Shown here: piece by piece, positions 17,562 to 26,347 of the stretch
Position numbering within the stretch: the first letter of the stretch is position 1
How the letters are laid out: the number at the start of each line of letters is the position of its first letter
Assembly (NCBI GenBank): GCA_947166385.1
Contig: CAMVEB010000005.1
Location: 62,001 to 126,000, forward strand
Length of the DNA stretch: 64,000 nucleotides
Direction: 5' to 3'
Source: an uncultured Clostridia bacterium
GTDB taxonomy: Bacteria; Bacillota; Clostridia; Christensenellales; Aristaeellaceae
The notes under the pieces: generated by a model
Database searches by the model: none
Told to the model about the DNA's origin: nothing
The model's input: only the letters and a program-made list of their open reading frames with translations
Program-made: the position numbers and the translations under genes

Positions 17562-18501
17562 CCGTCCGTCCTCCTTCCGTCAGCCTTTCCAGCATGTTCA
17601 GGAAAACAGCGAACCCGATGGCCCGGTCCTTCCGCCCCATCCTGCGCATCAGCCGGTCATACTGCCCGCCGCTCAGCACGCTGCCGGGAATGCCGCTGAT
17701 AAACCCCTTGAAGGCAATGCCGTTGTAGTACTTTGTGTCCCCGGAGGCGGAAAAATCAATCCGGATCCGATCGGTAGCCTCACTTCCCGCCAGGGCGGCA
17801 ACGGCCTGTCCGAGCTCGGCGGCATATTCCGCGGCGCCGTTTTCCTCCGCCAGTTCCCGGATTTTTGGCATCACAGTCTTCGGCGATCCGTACAGGGCCA
17901 TCAGACGAAGCAACGGTTCCTCCGCGCCTTCTGCCATGCCGTTTTCCCGGCAGAGCAGGCGGATGCCGTGCGGATTCTTTTCGGTCACGCACTGCAGCAG
18001 TGCGTCCCGCATGGGATCTCCGGAGGCAATGGCGTCCACAAAAGCTCCCAGAATCCCCAGATGGCTGATTTCCAGCACATAATCCGGTGAGCATAGGTTC
18101 AGGCTTTCCGCCGCCAGCTTCAGCACTTCCGTCACGCAGGCGTTGTCCACATCCCCCATGCACTCCAGGCCTACCTGCGTCTGCTCCCGGAATCCGTCCT
18201 CTGCAGAGGCAACGCGGTACACATTCTCATGGTAGTACATTTTCTGCAGCGTACCGGGAAGATCCCGCCCGTTTTTAATAATGGAAAGCGTCACATCCGG
18301 CTTCAGGGCCATCAGGCGCCCGTTGATATCCGTGAAGGTGATGACCCCTTCAGAAAAAAGAAAATCCTTGTTCCTGCTGTACAGGTCATATTCTTCAAAC
18401 TTGCTCATCCGGTACCGGCTGTATCCGTACCCGGCATAAAGATCCCTGAGCAGGAACCCGATGCGCTCCTGGGAATCCATGACCCGGTCGTTGATCTGCA
18501 T
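17554..18501 (-). CDS. hisZ: ATP phosphoribosyltransferase regulatory subunit
   Basis: 315 aa, paralogue of histidyl-tRNA synthetase (class II core). Seen: FLFSEGVITFTDINGRLMAL followed by KPDVT, and YYNGIAFKGFI near the end. No anticodon-binding domain, so it is HisZ rather than HisS. Its place in front of short-form hisG confirms this. Known HisZ proteins give HisG its feedback inhibition by histidine. First gene of the operon. Confidence 0.93.
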   Translation of the reverse strand: MQINDRVMDSQERIGFLLRDLYAGYGYSRYRMSKFEEYDLYSRNKDFLFSEGVITFTDINGRLMALKPDVTLSIIKNGRDLPGTLQKMYYHENVYRVASAEDGFREQTQVGLECMGDVDNACVTEVLKLAAESLNLCSPDYVLEISHLGILGAFVDAIASGDPMRDALLQCVTEKNPHGIRLLCRENGMAEGAEEPLLRLMALYGSPKTVMPKIRELAEENGAAEYAAELGQAVAALAGSEATDRIRIDFSASGDTKYYNGIAFKGFISGIPGSVLSGGQYDRLMRRMGRKDRAIGFAVFLNMLERLTEGGRTDA

Positions 18502-18592
18502 ATTTCGTCCGCCTTTCGCTGTAATCCTGTTTATTATACATCACCCGGGCGCTGTCGTCCTGCCCTTTTTTCGTTCTTCCGGGTGCTTTATC

Positions 18593-18621
18593 ATATTATC
18601 GCTTTACCGTAATAAAGTCAA
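18593..18621 (-). promoter_or_regulatory. Promoter of the histidine operon
   Basis: Minus-strand TTGACT (18616-18621) and TAATAT (18593-18598), 17-bp spacer. The leader of about 85 nt contains a CACCCGG...CCGGGTG hairpin but no His-codon run and no T-box motif that I could see, so the mode of regulation is unclear. Confidence 0.75.
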
Positions 18622-18706
18622 GAGCGAAATTCTTTTTTTTTCGGTTTTTTCACCGTTTCCCCAATATCTGGCGTTCGGCAGTGCGCTGATCTGCATATAT
18701 CGTGGC

Positions 18707-18735
18707 TTTTCAAAAAACAACTTTTTGGCTATAAT
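18707..18735 (+). promoter_or_regulatory. Promoter of the SH3-repeat gene
   Basis: TTTTCA (18707-18712) and a consensus TATAAT (18730-18735), 17-bp spacer. An ATCTTC/GAAGAT inverted repeat follows in the leader at about 18751-18767. Confidence 0.65.
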
Positions 18736-18788
18736 ATGAACTGGTATGAAATCTTCATTACGAAGATCTTACAGAGAGGGGATTTTTT

Positions 18789-20003
18789 ATGAAGAAACGT
18801 CTGATTGCGTTCCTGCTGGTCCTGGTCCTGCTGGTGCCGACAGCCTTGGCGGCCGCGGTGACGTATTACCGGGTGAATACGTCTTCACTGAAACTGCGCC
18901 AGCTGCCGGATGAGAAATCCACGGTGTTGGACAGCTTCCGCCAGGACTTTGCCCTGACCGTACAGCGGAAGGTCGACAGCAACTGGTCTTATGTCACCTT
19001 CACCAACGGCAGCGAAGGATATGTGCTGACCCGTTACCTGGCGAAGTCGAAGACCTACAGAGCCTATATCACGACGGATTATACGCCCATCCGCACCGGC
19101 CCGGCCTATAACTTCAGCAATGTGGGCACGCTGGCCCGCGGCGCGAAGGTGACGGTCCTGACTCACGGAACCAAGTATGACTATGTCATCAGTTCCGTCG
19201 GCCGCGGTTATGTGCTGAACGCCCGCCTGAGCAAGAAGTACATCAAGCCCTCCGGCAAGCCTTCCACCCCGGCGTCCCAGGATGTGTACTACACCGCCTG
19301 GATCGTGAACCCGCAGGGTCCCGTGAAGCTGCGCACCGCTCCTTCCTCGAAGGCCAATGTAATCAACTCCTATCCTTCCGGGACACAGGTCACGGTATGG
19401 CAGCATAATCAGACCTGGGATTATATTGAAGTGGACGGGAACTTCGGATATATGCTGAATGCTTACCTGTCCAAGAACAAGCCGGCTCCCACGCCCACCG
19501 TGAAGCCGACCGATCCTCCCTTTGTAAGCTATGAAGCCTACATCACCAGCATCAACAAGGAAGGCGTGAATATGCGCCGTCATGCCGGCAAGGGATACGC
19601 GGCCATCATGGTTCTCCCCTACGGCGCCAAGGTCACCGTCCTGAAGGAAGGCGACTGGTATAAAATCCGGTACAATAACCGGGTCGGTTACGTGGAGCGC
19701 GAATATATCCAGCTGACGCCTCCCGATCCAAAGGTCACACCCAAGCCCAAGCCCACGGAAGAACCCGATCCCACGCCGGTTCCCTTCTCTCCCTACAAGG
19801 CGGAGATTACCTGCAAGGCTGGTGAAAAGGTCAATATCCGCGCCGGGGAAGGCAAGGGCTACAGGCACCTGGCCCGTCTGTCTCCCGGTGAAGTGGTCGA
19901 TGTCATCGAACCCGGTACGAAATATCCTGCCACCTGGGTAAAGGTGCGCTACGGCAAAATCGAAGGCTATGTGATGCTGAAGTATCTGAAGCGGATGAAG
20001 TAA
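18789..20003 (+). CDS. Secreted protein with five bacterial SH3 repeats
   Basis: 404 aa. Signal peptide 1-~22. Five SH3-like repeats follow, at roughly 25-85, 92-150, 168-232, 250-310 and 335-400; each ends in a GYV/GYM strand (EGYVLTRYL, RGYVLNARL, FGYMLNAYL, VGYVEREYI, EGYVMLKYL). Linkers 3-4 and 4-5 are Pro/Thr/Lys-rich (PTPTVKPTDPP, PKPKPTEEPDPTPVP). Such proteins usually bind cell wall. There is no catalytic domain, so it may be a wall-binding scaffold. Ribosome site AGAGGGG. A small membrane-protein gene follows 14 nt later. Confidence 0.85.
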   Translation: MKKRLIAFLLVLVLLVPTALAAAVTYYRVNTSSLKLRQLPDEKSTVLDSFRQDFALTVQRKVDSNWSYVTFTNGSEGYVLTRYLAKSKTYRAYITTDYTPIRTGPAYNFSNVGTLARGAKVTVLTHGTKYDYVISSVGRGYVLNARLSKKYIKPSGKPSTPASQDVYYTAWIVNPQGPVKLRTAPSSKANVINSYPSGTQVTVWQHNQTWDYIEVDGNFGYMLNAYLSKNKPAPTPTVKPTDPPFVSYEAYITSINKEGVNMRRHAGKGYAAIMVLPYGAKVTVLKEGDWYKIRYNNRVGYVEREYIQLTPPDPKVTPKPKPTEEPDPTPVPFSPYKAEITCKAGEKVNIRAGEGKGYRHLARLSPGEVVDVIEPGTKYPATWVKVRYGKIEGYVMLKYLKRMK

Positions 20004-20017
20004 ACCGGAGGGCTCCC

Positions 20018-20266
20018 ATGAAAGGCAAAAAGTCCGGCGCTGTCGCCATTTTCGTCGGTGCGCTGCTGATTGTGATCTTCGCGGTGGGATTGACCTGTGA
20101 AAAGAATCCCGGCGCTTTCATGAGCAGGTACCGCTACAACCGGTCGCTGGAACTGTTCTGCGCCTTCTGTGTTAACTGGTGGCTCCCGGCCGGGATCATC
20201 GGCATCCCGACCTTCCTGGTCTCGCTGATCCTCAGCCTGGTCAGGGAAGGAAAAGAAAAAACGTAA
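20018..20266 (+). CDS. Small two-helix membrane protein
   Basis: 82 aa with two hydrophobic segments (AVAIFVGALLIVIFAVGL, and WWLPAGIIGIPTFLVSLIL). Good ribosome site (CCGGAGGG), 14 nt after the SH3 gene and before a shared terminator, so it is likely real and co-expressed. Function unknown. Confidence 0.7.
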   Translation: MKGKKSGAVAIFVGALLIVIFAVGLTCEKNPGAFMSRYRYNRSLELFCAFCVNWWLPAGIIGIPTFLVSLILSLVREGKEKT

Positions 20267-20290
20267 ATGATTTCCCCGATACATAAATTG

Positions 20291-20315
20291 GCCGTCCGGA
20301 TCTGTTCCGGACGGC
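20291..20315 (+). terminator. Terminator of the SH3 operon
   Basis: Perfect 10-bp stem GCCGTCCGGA / TCCGGACGGC with a 5-nt loop, then a T-rich tail. Confidence 0.8.
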
Positions 20316-20332
20316 TTCATCTTTCTACATTT

Positions 20333-20587
20333 TTATCCAGCCTGCTGCCAGGACACTTCACGCAGCCTGGTATTGTACCGGCTGTCCAGGCACATCCAGA
20401 TCTGGGCATCTTCCAGCGTCTGGAATCGGGGCACCCGGACCGGCGGAACCAGCCCAACCCGCTCATACTCCATCCGCACATACTGCCACGGCCGGATTTC
20501 CGGGATTTCATAGGAATCCCGCGGTACGGAAAACATCAGGGCATCGTTGATCGCCCGAATGGTACTTTCATTCATTCTGCTGCTCAT
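20333..20587 (-). CDS. Small hypothetical protein coupled to LexA-like repressor
   Basis: 84 aa, soluble, not recognised. Its ATG overlaps the repressor stop (ATGA) and has GGGAGG at 7 nt, so it is translated from the same message. Contains a run EIPEIRPWQYVRMEYERVGL and a basic C-terminus. It could be a small partner or antirepressor of the repressor, but nothing in the sequence proves that. Confidence 0.65.
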   Translation of the reverse strand: MSSRMNESTIRAINDALMFSVPRDSYEIPEIRPWQYVRMEYERVGLVPPVRVPRFQTLEDAQIWMCLDSRYNTRLREVSWQQAG

Positions 20588-21369
20588 GGACTTACCTCCC
20601 CGGCCTCCTCGGCCTGTTCAATTTGTTTCATCTGATCCGGTGTAGGAATCTGATCCTCCCGCAGTTTTCCAATGACCCGGCCGATACAGCGAACAGCCTG
20701 ATCCTCCCGGAACGTCATGGTCCGGTATTCAGGATTATGGGAATGGAGGCCATCCTTCCGGTATTCCTTGATGTACCCTTCCTGATCAACCAGGAAGATC
20801 CCAATCTCCCCTTCCCGGATTTCCCGGGTATGCTGCACCAGAACACGGTCTCCGTCGTAGAATGTAGGCTCCATGCTGCGACCGCATACCATGATGACTT
20901 CATCTGCCCGCTCGGTATCCCGGTCGGCCAGGAGTGTCACCTTTTCGCCCTGGGCCTCCCCCAGGTCGCCGCCGAACCCTGCCGCGGCTCCCAATTCGTT
21001 CATGAACAGGGTCACCGTCTTCGGGGCAGAGGCTGCATACCGCCGCTCTTCAGCGCGTTGGGCAGCCCGTCTTTCCTTCAGCCCTTCCATCTGCCAGGTG
21101 AGGCACTCCCTGTCCCCCTCTTCCAGGGAAAAGAAAAGCTCCAGCACCCGGGCCTCTTCTTCGCTGCGCCGGCGGGCAACACCGAAGAAAGCGTTCAGCG
21201 ATATTTTCAGGGTGGCGCAAAGAACCGGAAGTGAATTCAGATCGGGACGGGAATGATTTGTCTCCCATCCGGCCACCGTATTTCGGCTGACGCCGACGCG
21301 CTGCGCCAGTTCTGCCTGGTTCATCCCAAGGGCAACCCGACGCTGCCGGATCCGATCGCCGTAAGTCAT
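20584..21369 (-). CDS. XRE-family repressor with S24 LexA/CI-like peptidase domain
   Basis: 261 aa. The N-terminal HTH (residues ~5-60; AELAQRVGVSRNTVAGWETN) binds DNA. A charged linker of ~70 residues follows, then an S24 domain with GAAAGFGGD (Ala-Gly cleavage-type site), catalytic Ser in CGRSMEPTF and Lys in GYIKEY. Such proteins cleave themselves on RecA activation and release their targets. Inverted ATACC half-sites over its own promoter point to autoregulation. No phage genes surround it, so this is a stand-alone stress switch or a prophage remnant. Confidence 0.88.
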   Translation of the reverse strand: MTYGDRIRQRRVALGMNQAELAQRVGVSRNTVAGWETNHSRPDLNSLPVLCATLKISLNAFFGVARRRSEEEARVLELFFSLEEGDRECLTWQMEGLKERRAAQRAEERRYAASAPKTVTLFMNELGAAAGFGGDLGEAQGEKVTLLADRDTERADEVIMVCGRSMEPTFYDGDRVLVQHTREIREGEIGIFLVDQEGYIKEYRKDGLHSHNPEYRTMTFREDQAVRCIGRVIGKLREDQIPTPDQMKQIEQAEEAGEVSP

Positions 21370-21401
21370 ACCGCTCGCCTCCTTGCAAGCGGTATGATAC
21401 C
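21368..21401. promoter_or_regulatory. Operator array of the LexA-like repressor
   Basis: ATACCGCT (21368-21375) and AGCGGTAT (21388-21395) form an inverted pair across the ribosome site. GGTATGATACC (21391-21401) is a second odd palindrome sharing one arm and overlapping the -10. The three ATACC-type half-sites look like a phage-repressor operator. Confidence 0.6.
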
Positions 21402-21422
21402 ACGGAGTGTTTCAATTGTCAA
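21394..21422 (-). promoter_or_regulatory. Promoter of the LexA-like repressor
   Basis: Consensus TTGACA (21417-21422) and TATCAT (21394-21399), 17-bp spacer. Very close to the start codon, with the operator palindrome on the -10. Confidence 0.75.
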
Positions 21423-21442
21423 CAGAATTTAATAATTTTGTT

Positions 21443-22660
21443 TCATTTTGTGACGTTTCCTGTTTCCTCAATCACGCATTCCTGGAGAATATATCGGAAA
21501 CTGGGGGAAGAGGACTCGCTCATTTCCTTATAGCCCAGACTCAGATCGATCGTATCGGAAGGATTGTCCGGGCTCACTCCGATATAATTGCCCTTGAATA
21601 CATTGACCTTTTCCTTTTTGAAGGCATCGATCAGCTGGTTGATTTTCTCTTCCGTCCCTTCCACGGCAACCTGCTTGTTCAGCTCCAGCAGCTCCACCCA
21701 TCCCTGCTCAAAACCGGCGCTGATATCATTGCCGTGGAGATGGCCCGGTACATATTCTTCAATCACCATGTTTTTCATCACGGCTTCGGTAGCGCCGACA
21801 ATGTAGGGCACCCAATTGGTCCGGATGCTGGCCAGCGTGGTTCCCGGAGCCACATCCACCATGCTTTGGTGGTATCCCACATAGTAAATCCGGCGGCCTT
21901 CCCGGAAGGCTTCCTCGCAGGCGATCGCGGGCGCCAGGGTATTGGTATGCTGGGAGATCAGGACGCATCCTTCGTTGATCAGTTCCCTGGCCCGTTGTTT
22001 CTCCATGGAATAGTTGCTCCAGCTGCCGGTATAGCGGACGCGCATCACCGCGTCCGGCATCACGCTTCGGATACCCAGGATGAAAGCGGTATAGCCGCTG
22101 ATAACTTCTGCGCTGTTGTTGGCCGCCACATAGCCTACCTGGGCGTCCTCCGGAAGAATGATCCCGTTGTCCACCATATGCTTCAGCTTCATCCCTGCCG
22201 CAACGCCGGCGGCGTAGCGGGCCTGGTAGATTTCGCCGTTAAAGGTATGGTAGTTTTTGCTCCGCCCCTCCATGCTGATATCCGGCATCGAGATCTGGCA
22301 GAACTGCACATCTGGGTATTCCGCGGAAATATTCGCGGCCGCCGGGGTATCCTCATTGATAAAGATGATCTTGCATCCCTTCCAGACCAGATCCCGCAGC
22401 GGGTCCTCCGCTTCCTTGGCCGGCACGTTGCTCCGGGTCAGGATTTCCACTTTGTCACCGAACTGTTCTGTCAGAGCATACTGTCCCTGGACAAAATTGT
22501 ATGTGTAAGGGGTGCTTTCATCCTCAGAGTACAGGAATCCGACCTTCAGTGTCGCGTCCTCCGGACGCTTGTTCCAGAAGCCGTAGATCAGGCTGAAGGC
22601 AGCGAGCACCGCGATACTGATGATCACCGTTGCGATGATGTAGGGCATTTTCTTTTTCAT
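21443..22660 (-). CDS. Membrane-anchored BMP-family substrate-binding protein
   Basis: 405 aa. One N-terminal hydrophobic segment (residues ~6-28) without a clear lipobox or signal cleavage site suggests a membrane-tethered extracytoplasmic protein. The rest is a BMP/Med domain (KVGFLYSEDESTPYTYNFVQG, YQARYAAGVAAGMKL, QVGYVAANNSAEVISG). No ABC permease or ATPase is nearby. Instead it is last in an operon with a solute-binding lipoprotein and an HD-GYP sensor, so it more likely feeds ligand information to that sensor than imports a nucleoside. ATG 22660 follows GGAGGAG. Confidence 0.8.
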   Translation of the reverse strand: MKKKMPYIIATVIISIAVLAAFSLIYGFWNKRPEDATLKVGFLYSEDESTPYTYNFVQGQYALTEQFGDKVEILTRSNVPAKEAEDPLRDLVWKGCKIIFINEDTPAAANISAEYPDVQFCQISMPDISMEGRSKNYHTFNGEIYQARYAAGVAAGMKLKHMVDNGIILPEDAQVGYVAANNSAEVISGYTAFILGIRSVMPDAVMRVRYTGSWSNYSMEKQRARELINEGCVLISQHTNTLAPAIACEEAFREGRRIYYVGYHQSMVDVAPGTTLASIRTNWVPYIVGATEAVMKNMVIEEYVPGHLHGNDISAGFEQGWVELLELNKQVAVEGTEEKINQLIDAFKKEKVNVFKGNYIGVSPDNPSDTIDLSLGYKEMSESSSPSFRYILQECVIEETGNVTK

Positions 22661-22680
22661 TCAGCGCTCCTCCTCTCCCG

Positions 22681-25600
22681 TCAGGCCTTGCCCGTTCCGT
22701 CTCCGGACTTCTGTTCGTCCGTTTTTTCTTCCTTCGGCGCTTCCGGAGCGGTTTCCTCGGACTTCACGCCGTACAGCTTGTTCAGATCGATCACCCCGTC
22801 CCGGATCAGTTTCAGCAGGATGTCCACAAACTGCGGGTCAAACTGGGATCCCCTGCCCTTTTCCAGTTCATTTAGCACATAGCCGAAGTCCATCTGTTTC
22901 CGGTAGACACGGTTCGCGGTCATGGCGTCGAAGGCGTCCGCCACGCCGATGATCCGGGCAAACAGCGGAATATCTTCTCCCGCCAGTCCCTTCGGATATC
23001 CGCGCCCATCATAGCGCTCATGGTGAAATTCGGCGCCTTCCACCACATGATTCAACAGGGTGAAATCATTCAGGATCTCCGCCCCCCGCGTGGTATGCGA
23101 TTTCATAACCGCGTATTCCTCGTCCGTGAGCCGGGAGTCCTTGTTCAGGATCGCGTCCGGAATACCGATCTTGCCGATATCATGCATGTTGGCAGACCAC
23201 TCGATTTCCTGGCAGGCTGCGTCGTCCAGTCCGTACTCCTTGGCCATCTGCTTGGAATACAGGGCGACACGGCGGCTGTGGCCGCCGGTTCTAGGATCCT
23301 TGGCATCCACGGCCCGGGCAATGGCGATGACCGTCTGCTTGCCCATTTCCACCATGCGGTTGGCTTCTTCCAGTTCTCTGGCCATCCGCTGCTCCCGCCG
23401 TTTCACCGACAGCCAGACGAGCCAGGTGATCGTGAACATGGGTACTGTCAGGATATACAGCACAAACCAAGAATTGTCGTACAGTTCCTTTTCCTTGATC
23501 AGGGTATAGGTCCTTTCCTCCAGGACGGTCTCCTGGTTGTTGTCAAACACCGCCAGGTGGAAGGTGTAGGTGCCTGAGGGCAGGTTGGTATAGACGATTT
23601 TGCCCAGATCGTTCTGGGAAACGACGGTCCAGTCGCTGTCAAAGCCCTCCAGTTTATAGCCGACAAAAGGCTCCTGAATCGTGTAGTTGATGACTTCCGG
23701 ATTCAGCTCCACCCGGCTCGTTCCGCGGGTGATTTTGATGGGCGTGTTCCGGTTGAGACGGCGGTACACACCGTCCATCCGGGCGGAAGGAACGCTCATC
23801 CGGTACACCTTGGCCCCGCTGGTAAAGCGGATGGTGTTGATGACAAACACGCCGGAATCGCAGGGCAGGAACAGTTCCCCGGTCTCCTGATTGTACCAGG
23901 TCCAGCTGTTGGCGGTCAGGTTGCTGTTCAGGCCCCGCCGGGTATCCAGCAGCTCGTAGTTCAGGTCTTTCTTCCCGCTCAGCAGTTCTCCCCGGTCCGT
24001 CACATAGATCCCCGCACTGCTCATCACAAACAGGTCGTCCGTGCCGCGGATCCAGATATCGTAATTGTTGAAATAAGGGAAATTGTCCAGCTTCCGGACC
24101 GTCTCATCCGGATTCATGTAGCACAGACCGTTGCTGGTGACGACAAATACGCCGCCTGTCTTCGGATCCCGCACGGTCCGCAGGATGACTTCAGAACTCA
24201 GCCCGTCCTTCCGGGTCAGCATCCGGGAAACCTGCCGGTTCTCCAGTACGGCAATCCCGTTTCCGTCCGTTCCCGCGAGGATCCGGCCGTCTCCCATCTC
24301 TGTCACGGTCAGGATCATGGAGGTGATCTGTCCGTCCTGGTACAGGATGGTGCTCTGGATTTCATGATCCTTGATGAAACTGATCCCGGTATCTCCGGCC
24401 GCCATGATGGTGCCGTCTGAAAGCTCCTTCACCACTCGGGCCCGGTTTCCGAAGGTGCCGTTGTTTTTGTTGTATTCGTGCTGGGTTCCGTCCGGATCCA
24501 CTTCCAGCAACCCCTGGCTGTAGGTACAGATCCACAGATGGTTTCCCCCGTCCACCGTCATGCAGCGGATCCGGATGCCGGCCAGTTGTCGGGTCAGATC
24601 GTTCACAACCCGTTTTTCACAGGTCAGGTCTACGGCATCCAGTCCTTTGTCCGTGCCGATATAGTAGGCTCCCTGCCATTCTGCCACGGTGTTGACCACC
24701 TGGCTGGTCATTCCCGCCGTGGCATAAACATCCCGGAAATCGGAAGGAGCCATTCGCAGCAGGCCCAGCCGGGAAGAGGTAAACCACAGGTTGCCCTGGT
24801 AGTCCACCAGCATGTTGTCGATCGAGGTGTTGAAGTCGTTGGTGTTCACCCGGCGGAAAACGCCGTCCTCCCGGAAATAGCCTACTCCGTTGTCCGCGCT
24901 GACAAAGGTTTCACCGGAATCCAGCAGCGTCAGATCCTTGATGGTATTCAGTTCGCCGCACTCAAAAACGTCGGTTTCCTCGAAATACCCCTTGTTAATC
25001 AGGAAATGGTGGATTTTGTTTCCTGTCGTTCCGACAATCAGGTGGCCTTCCTCGTCAAAGGTACAGCTTTTAAAGACTTCGCCTTCTCCCTGGTTTTGCA
25101 GGGAGCTCAGGATTCTGCCGCCCTTCAGGAGGTACAGAACGCCGCTGTTGGTCACAGCCGCCACATGGCCTTCGCTGTCCGCCGCGCTGTCCTGCGCGTA
25201 GTAAATCTCCGCCAGCGTAGTGATCTTCCGCAGGCCGTAGTTCAGAGACAGCACCTGCATGCTTCCTGTCGTGCCGATGTAATAGTATCCGTCTGTGCTG
25301 CGGACAATCGACCGGACAGAATTGGCAGGCAGGCCGTTGCTCTGGTCCAGCACATTGACTACCTGCTCGTTGATCACGATGGACAGACCGTTATCGTTCG
25401 TTCCGATCCACAGGCGCCCTTCTTCATCCACATACAGGCAGTTGACATTCCGGACAGAATCGTACTGATCCATCCAGCGGAATTCCCGTCCGTTATAGCG
25501 GTACAGTCCGGCGTAGGTACCGATCCAGAGAATGCCGTCGTTTGTCTGGGCAATATCGTTTGCCTCGCCGCAGGGCAATCCGTTCTGGCTGGAATAGACC

Positions 25601-26334
25601 GTCTGGACATAATCGTTGTAATTGGTTTCCGTTTTCTCAGCGGATTCCGCCCGGGATATCCCGGTGCTTCCCGCCGCCAGCAGTCCGCCGGCCAGCAGGA
25701 TCGCGATGGCTTTCGCCGCTCCGGTAAACGCAGCTTCCTCTTCCTCGCTCTTCTCTACCGGCTGCTCCGGTGCGTCTTTTTTCCGGATGACTTTCAGCAC
25801 CGCCCGGAGAATTTTAACAATGATAAAGACAATCACCAGGGAAACCAGTTTGTCCAGCAGCTCCACATACAGCTGGCCGATCGGCATGCAGACAAAATCC
25901 GGAACGTCCTTTTCCCTCATGAAACCGATGACCGCGTCTCCCCATACATTGCCGGTGCTGCCGCCGTTCAGCAGGTAGTTCAGCGTCAGGGAGGCGATCG
26001 TTGCCCCGACGGTCACCATCACGCAGGTGTTCAGCGTACCGAAGATCGTCTCAATGGTTTTCCGCTTCCCGGCAAGCCCGGCAATAACGCCGATCACAAT
26101 GCTCACCAGGCCGTACAGCCAGCTCGCGTTGCTGGTCATGGCAAAGAGCAGGTTGGACGTCAGGCCGACAATCGCGCCGATCACAGGACCTCCCAGATAG
26201 CCGGTCAGGATGGTGCCGGTCGCGTCCAGCCACAGCGGCAGCTGAAAGGTAGTCGTCAGCACCCGTCCGTAAAAATTCATCAGAATGCTCAGAAGTACCA
26301 TCAGGCAAAAGCCTGCCATCCTGCCTTTTTTCAT
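22681..26334 (-). CDS. ECF-S-like membrane / beta-propeller / HD-GYP sensory phosphodiesterase
   Basis: 1217 aa. Residues ~1-185 contain five or six hydrophobic helices resembling the S component of ECF vitamin transporters (LWLDATGTILTGYLGGPVIG). A further helix (~207-225) leads to an extracytoplasmic two-component-regulator propeller of about 600 residues with repeated LWIGT-type blades (GILWIGTYAGLYRYNG), then a Y_Y_Y domain (~880-945), another helix (~965-987) and a cytosolic HD-GYP domain. The metal residues are at HDIGKIG (1051) and HHERYDGRGYP (1104), predicting cyclic-di-GMP hydrolysis. An acidic low-complexity tail ends it. Joining an ECF-S-like module to a propeller HD-GYP is unusual. 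It sits between two binding-protein genes in one operon. Confidence 0.85.
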   Translation of the reverse strand: MKKGRMAGFCLMVLLSILMNFYGRVLTTTFQLPLWLDATGTILTGYLGGPVIGAIVGLTSNLLFAMTSNASWLYGLVSIVIGVIAGLAGKRKTIETIFGTLNTCVMVTVGATIASLTLNYLLNGGSTGNVWGDAVIGFMREKDVPDFVCMPIGQLYVELLDKLVSLVIVFIIVKILRAVLKVIRKKDAPEQPVEKSEEEEAAFTGAAKAIAILLAGGLLAAGSTGISRAESAEKTETNYNDYVQTVYSSQNGLPCGEANDIAQTNDGILWIGTYAGLYRYNGREFRWMDQYDSVRNVNCLYVDEEGRLWIGTNDNGLSIVINEQVVNVLDQSNGLPANSVRSIVRSTDGYYYIGTTGSMQVLSLNYGLRKITTLAEIYYAQDSAADSEGHVAAVTNSGVLYLLKGGRILSSLQNQGEGEVFKSCTFDEEGHLIVGTTGNKIHHFLINKGYFEETDVFECGELNTIKDLTLLDSGETFVSADNGVGYFREDGVFRRVNTNDFNTSIDNMLVDYQGNLWFTSSRLGLLRMAPSDFRDVYATAGMTSQVVNTVAEWQGAYYIGTDKGLDAVDLTCEKRVVNDLTRQLAGIRIRCMTVDGGNHLWICTYSQGLLEVDPDGTQHEYNKNNGTFGNRARVVKELSDGTIMAAGDTGISFIKDHEIQSTILYQDGQITSMILTVTEMGDGRILAGTDGNGIAVLENRQVSRMLTRKDGLSSEVILRTVRDPKTGGVFVVTSNGLCYMNPDETVRKLDNFPYFNNYDIWIRGTDDLFVMSSAGIYVTDRGELLSGKKDLNYELLDTRRGLNSNLTANSWTWYNQETGELFLPCDSGVFVINTIRFTSGAKVYRMSVPSARMDGVYRRLNRNTPIKITRGTSRVELNPEVINYTIQEPFVGYKLEGFDSDWTVVSQNDLGKIVYTNLPSGTYTFHLAVFDNNQETVLEERTYTLIKEKELYDNSWFVLYILTVPMFTITWLVWLSVKRREQRMARELEEANRMVEMGKQTVIAIARAVDAKDPRTGGHSRRVALYSKQMAKEYGLDDAACQEIEWSANMHDIGKIGIPDAILNKDSRLTDEEYAVMKSHTTRGAEILNDFTLLNHVVEGAEFHHERYDGRGYPKGLAGEDIPLFARIIGVADAFDAMTANRVYRKQMDFGYVLNELEKGRGSQFDPQFVDILLKLIRDGVIDLNKLYGVKSEETAPEAPKEEKTDEQKSGDGTGKA

Positions 26335-26347
26335 GAGTCATTCCTCC

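Noticed and set aside
18502-18592. Possible T-box or His-leader attenuator before hisZ
   Set aside because: No T-box sequence and no His-codon run; only one small hairpin.
21443-22660. BMP protein as part of a nucleoside ABC importer
   Set aside because: No permease or ATPase adjoins; the operon contains only sensors.
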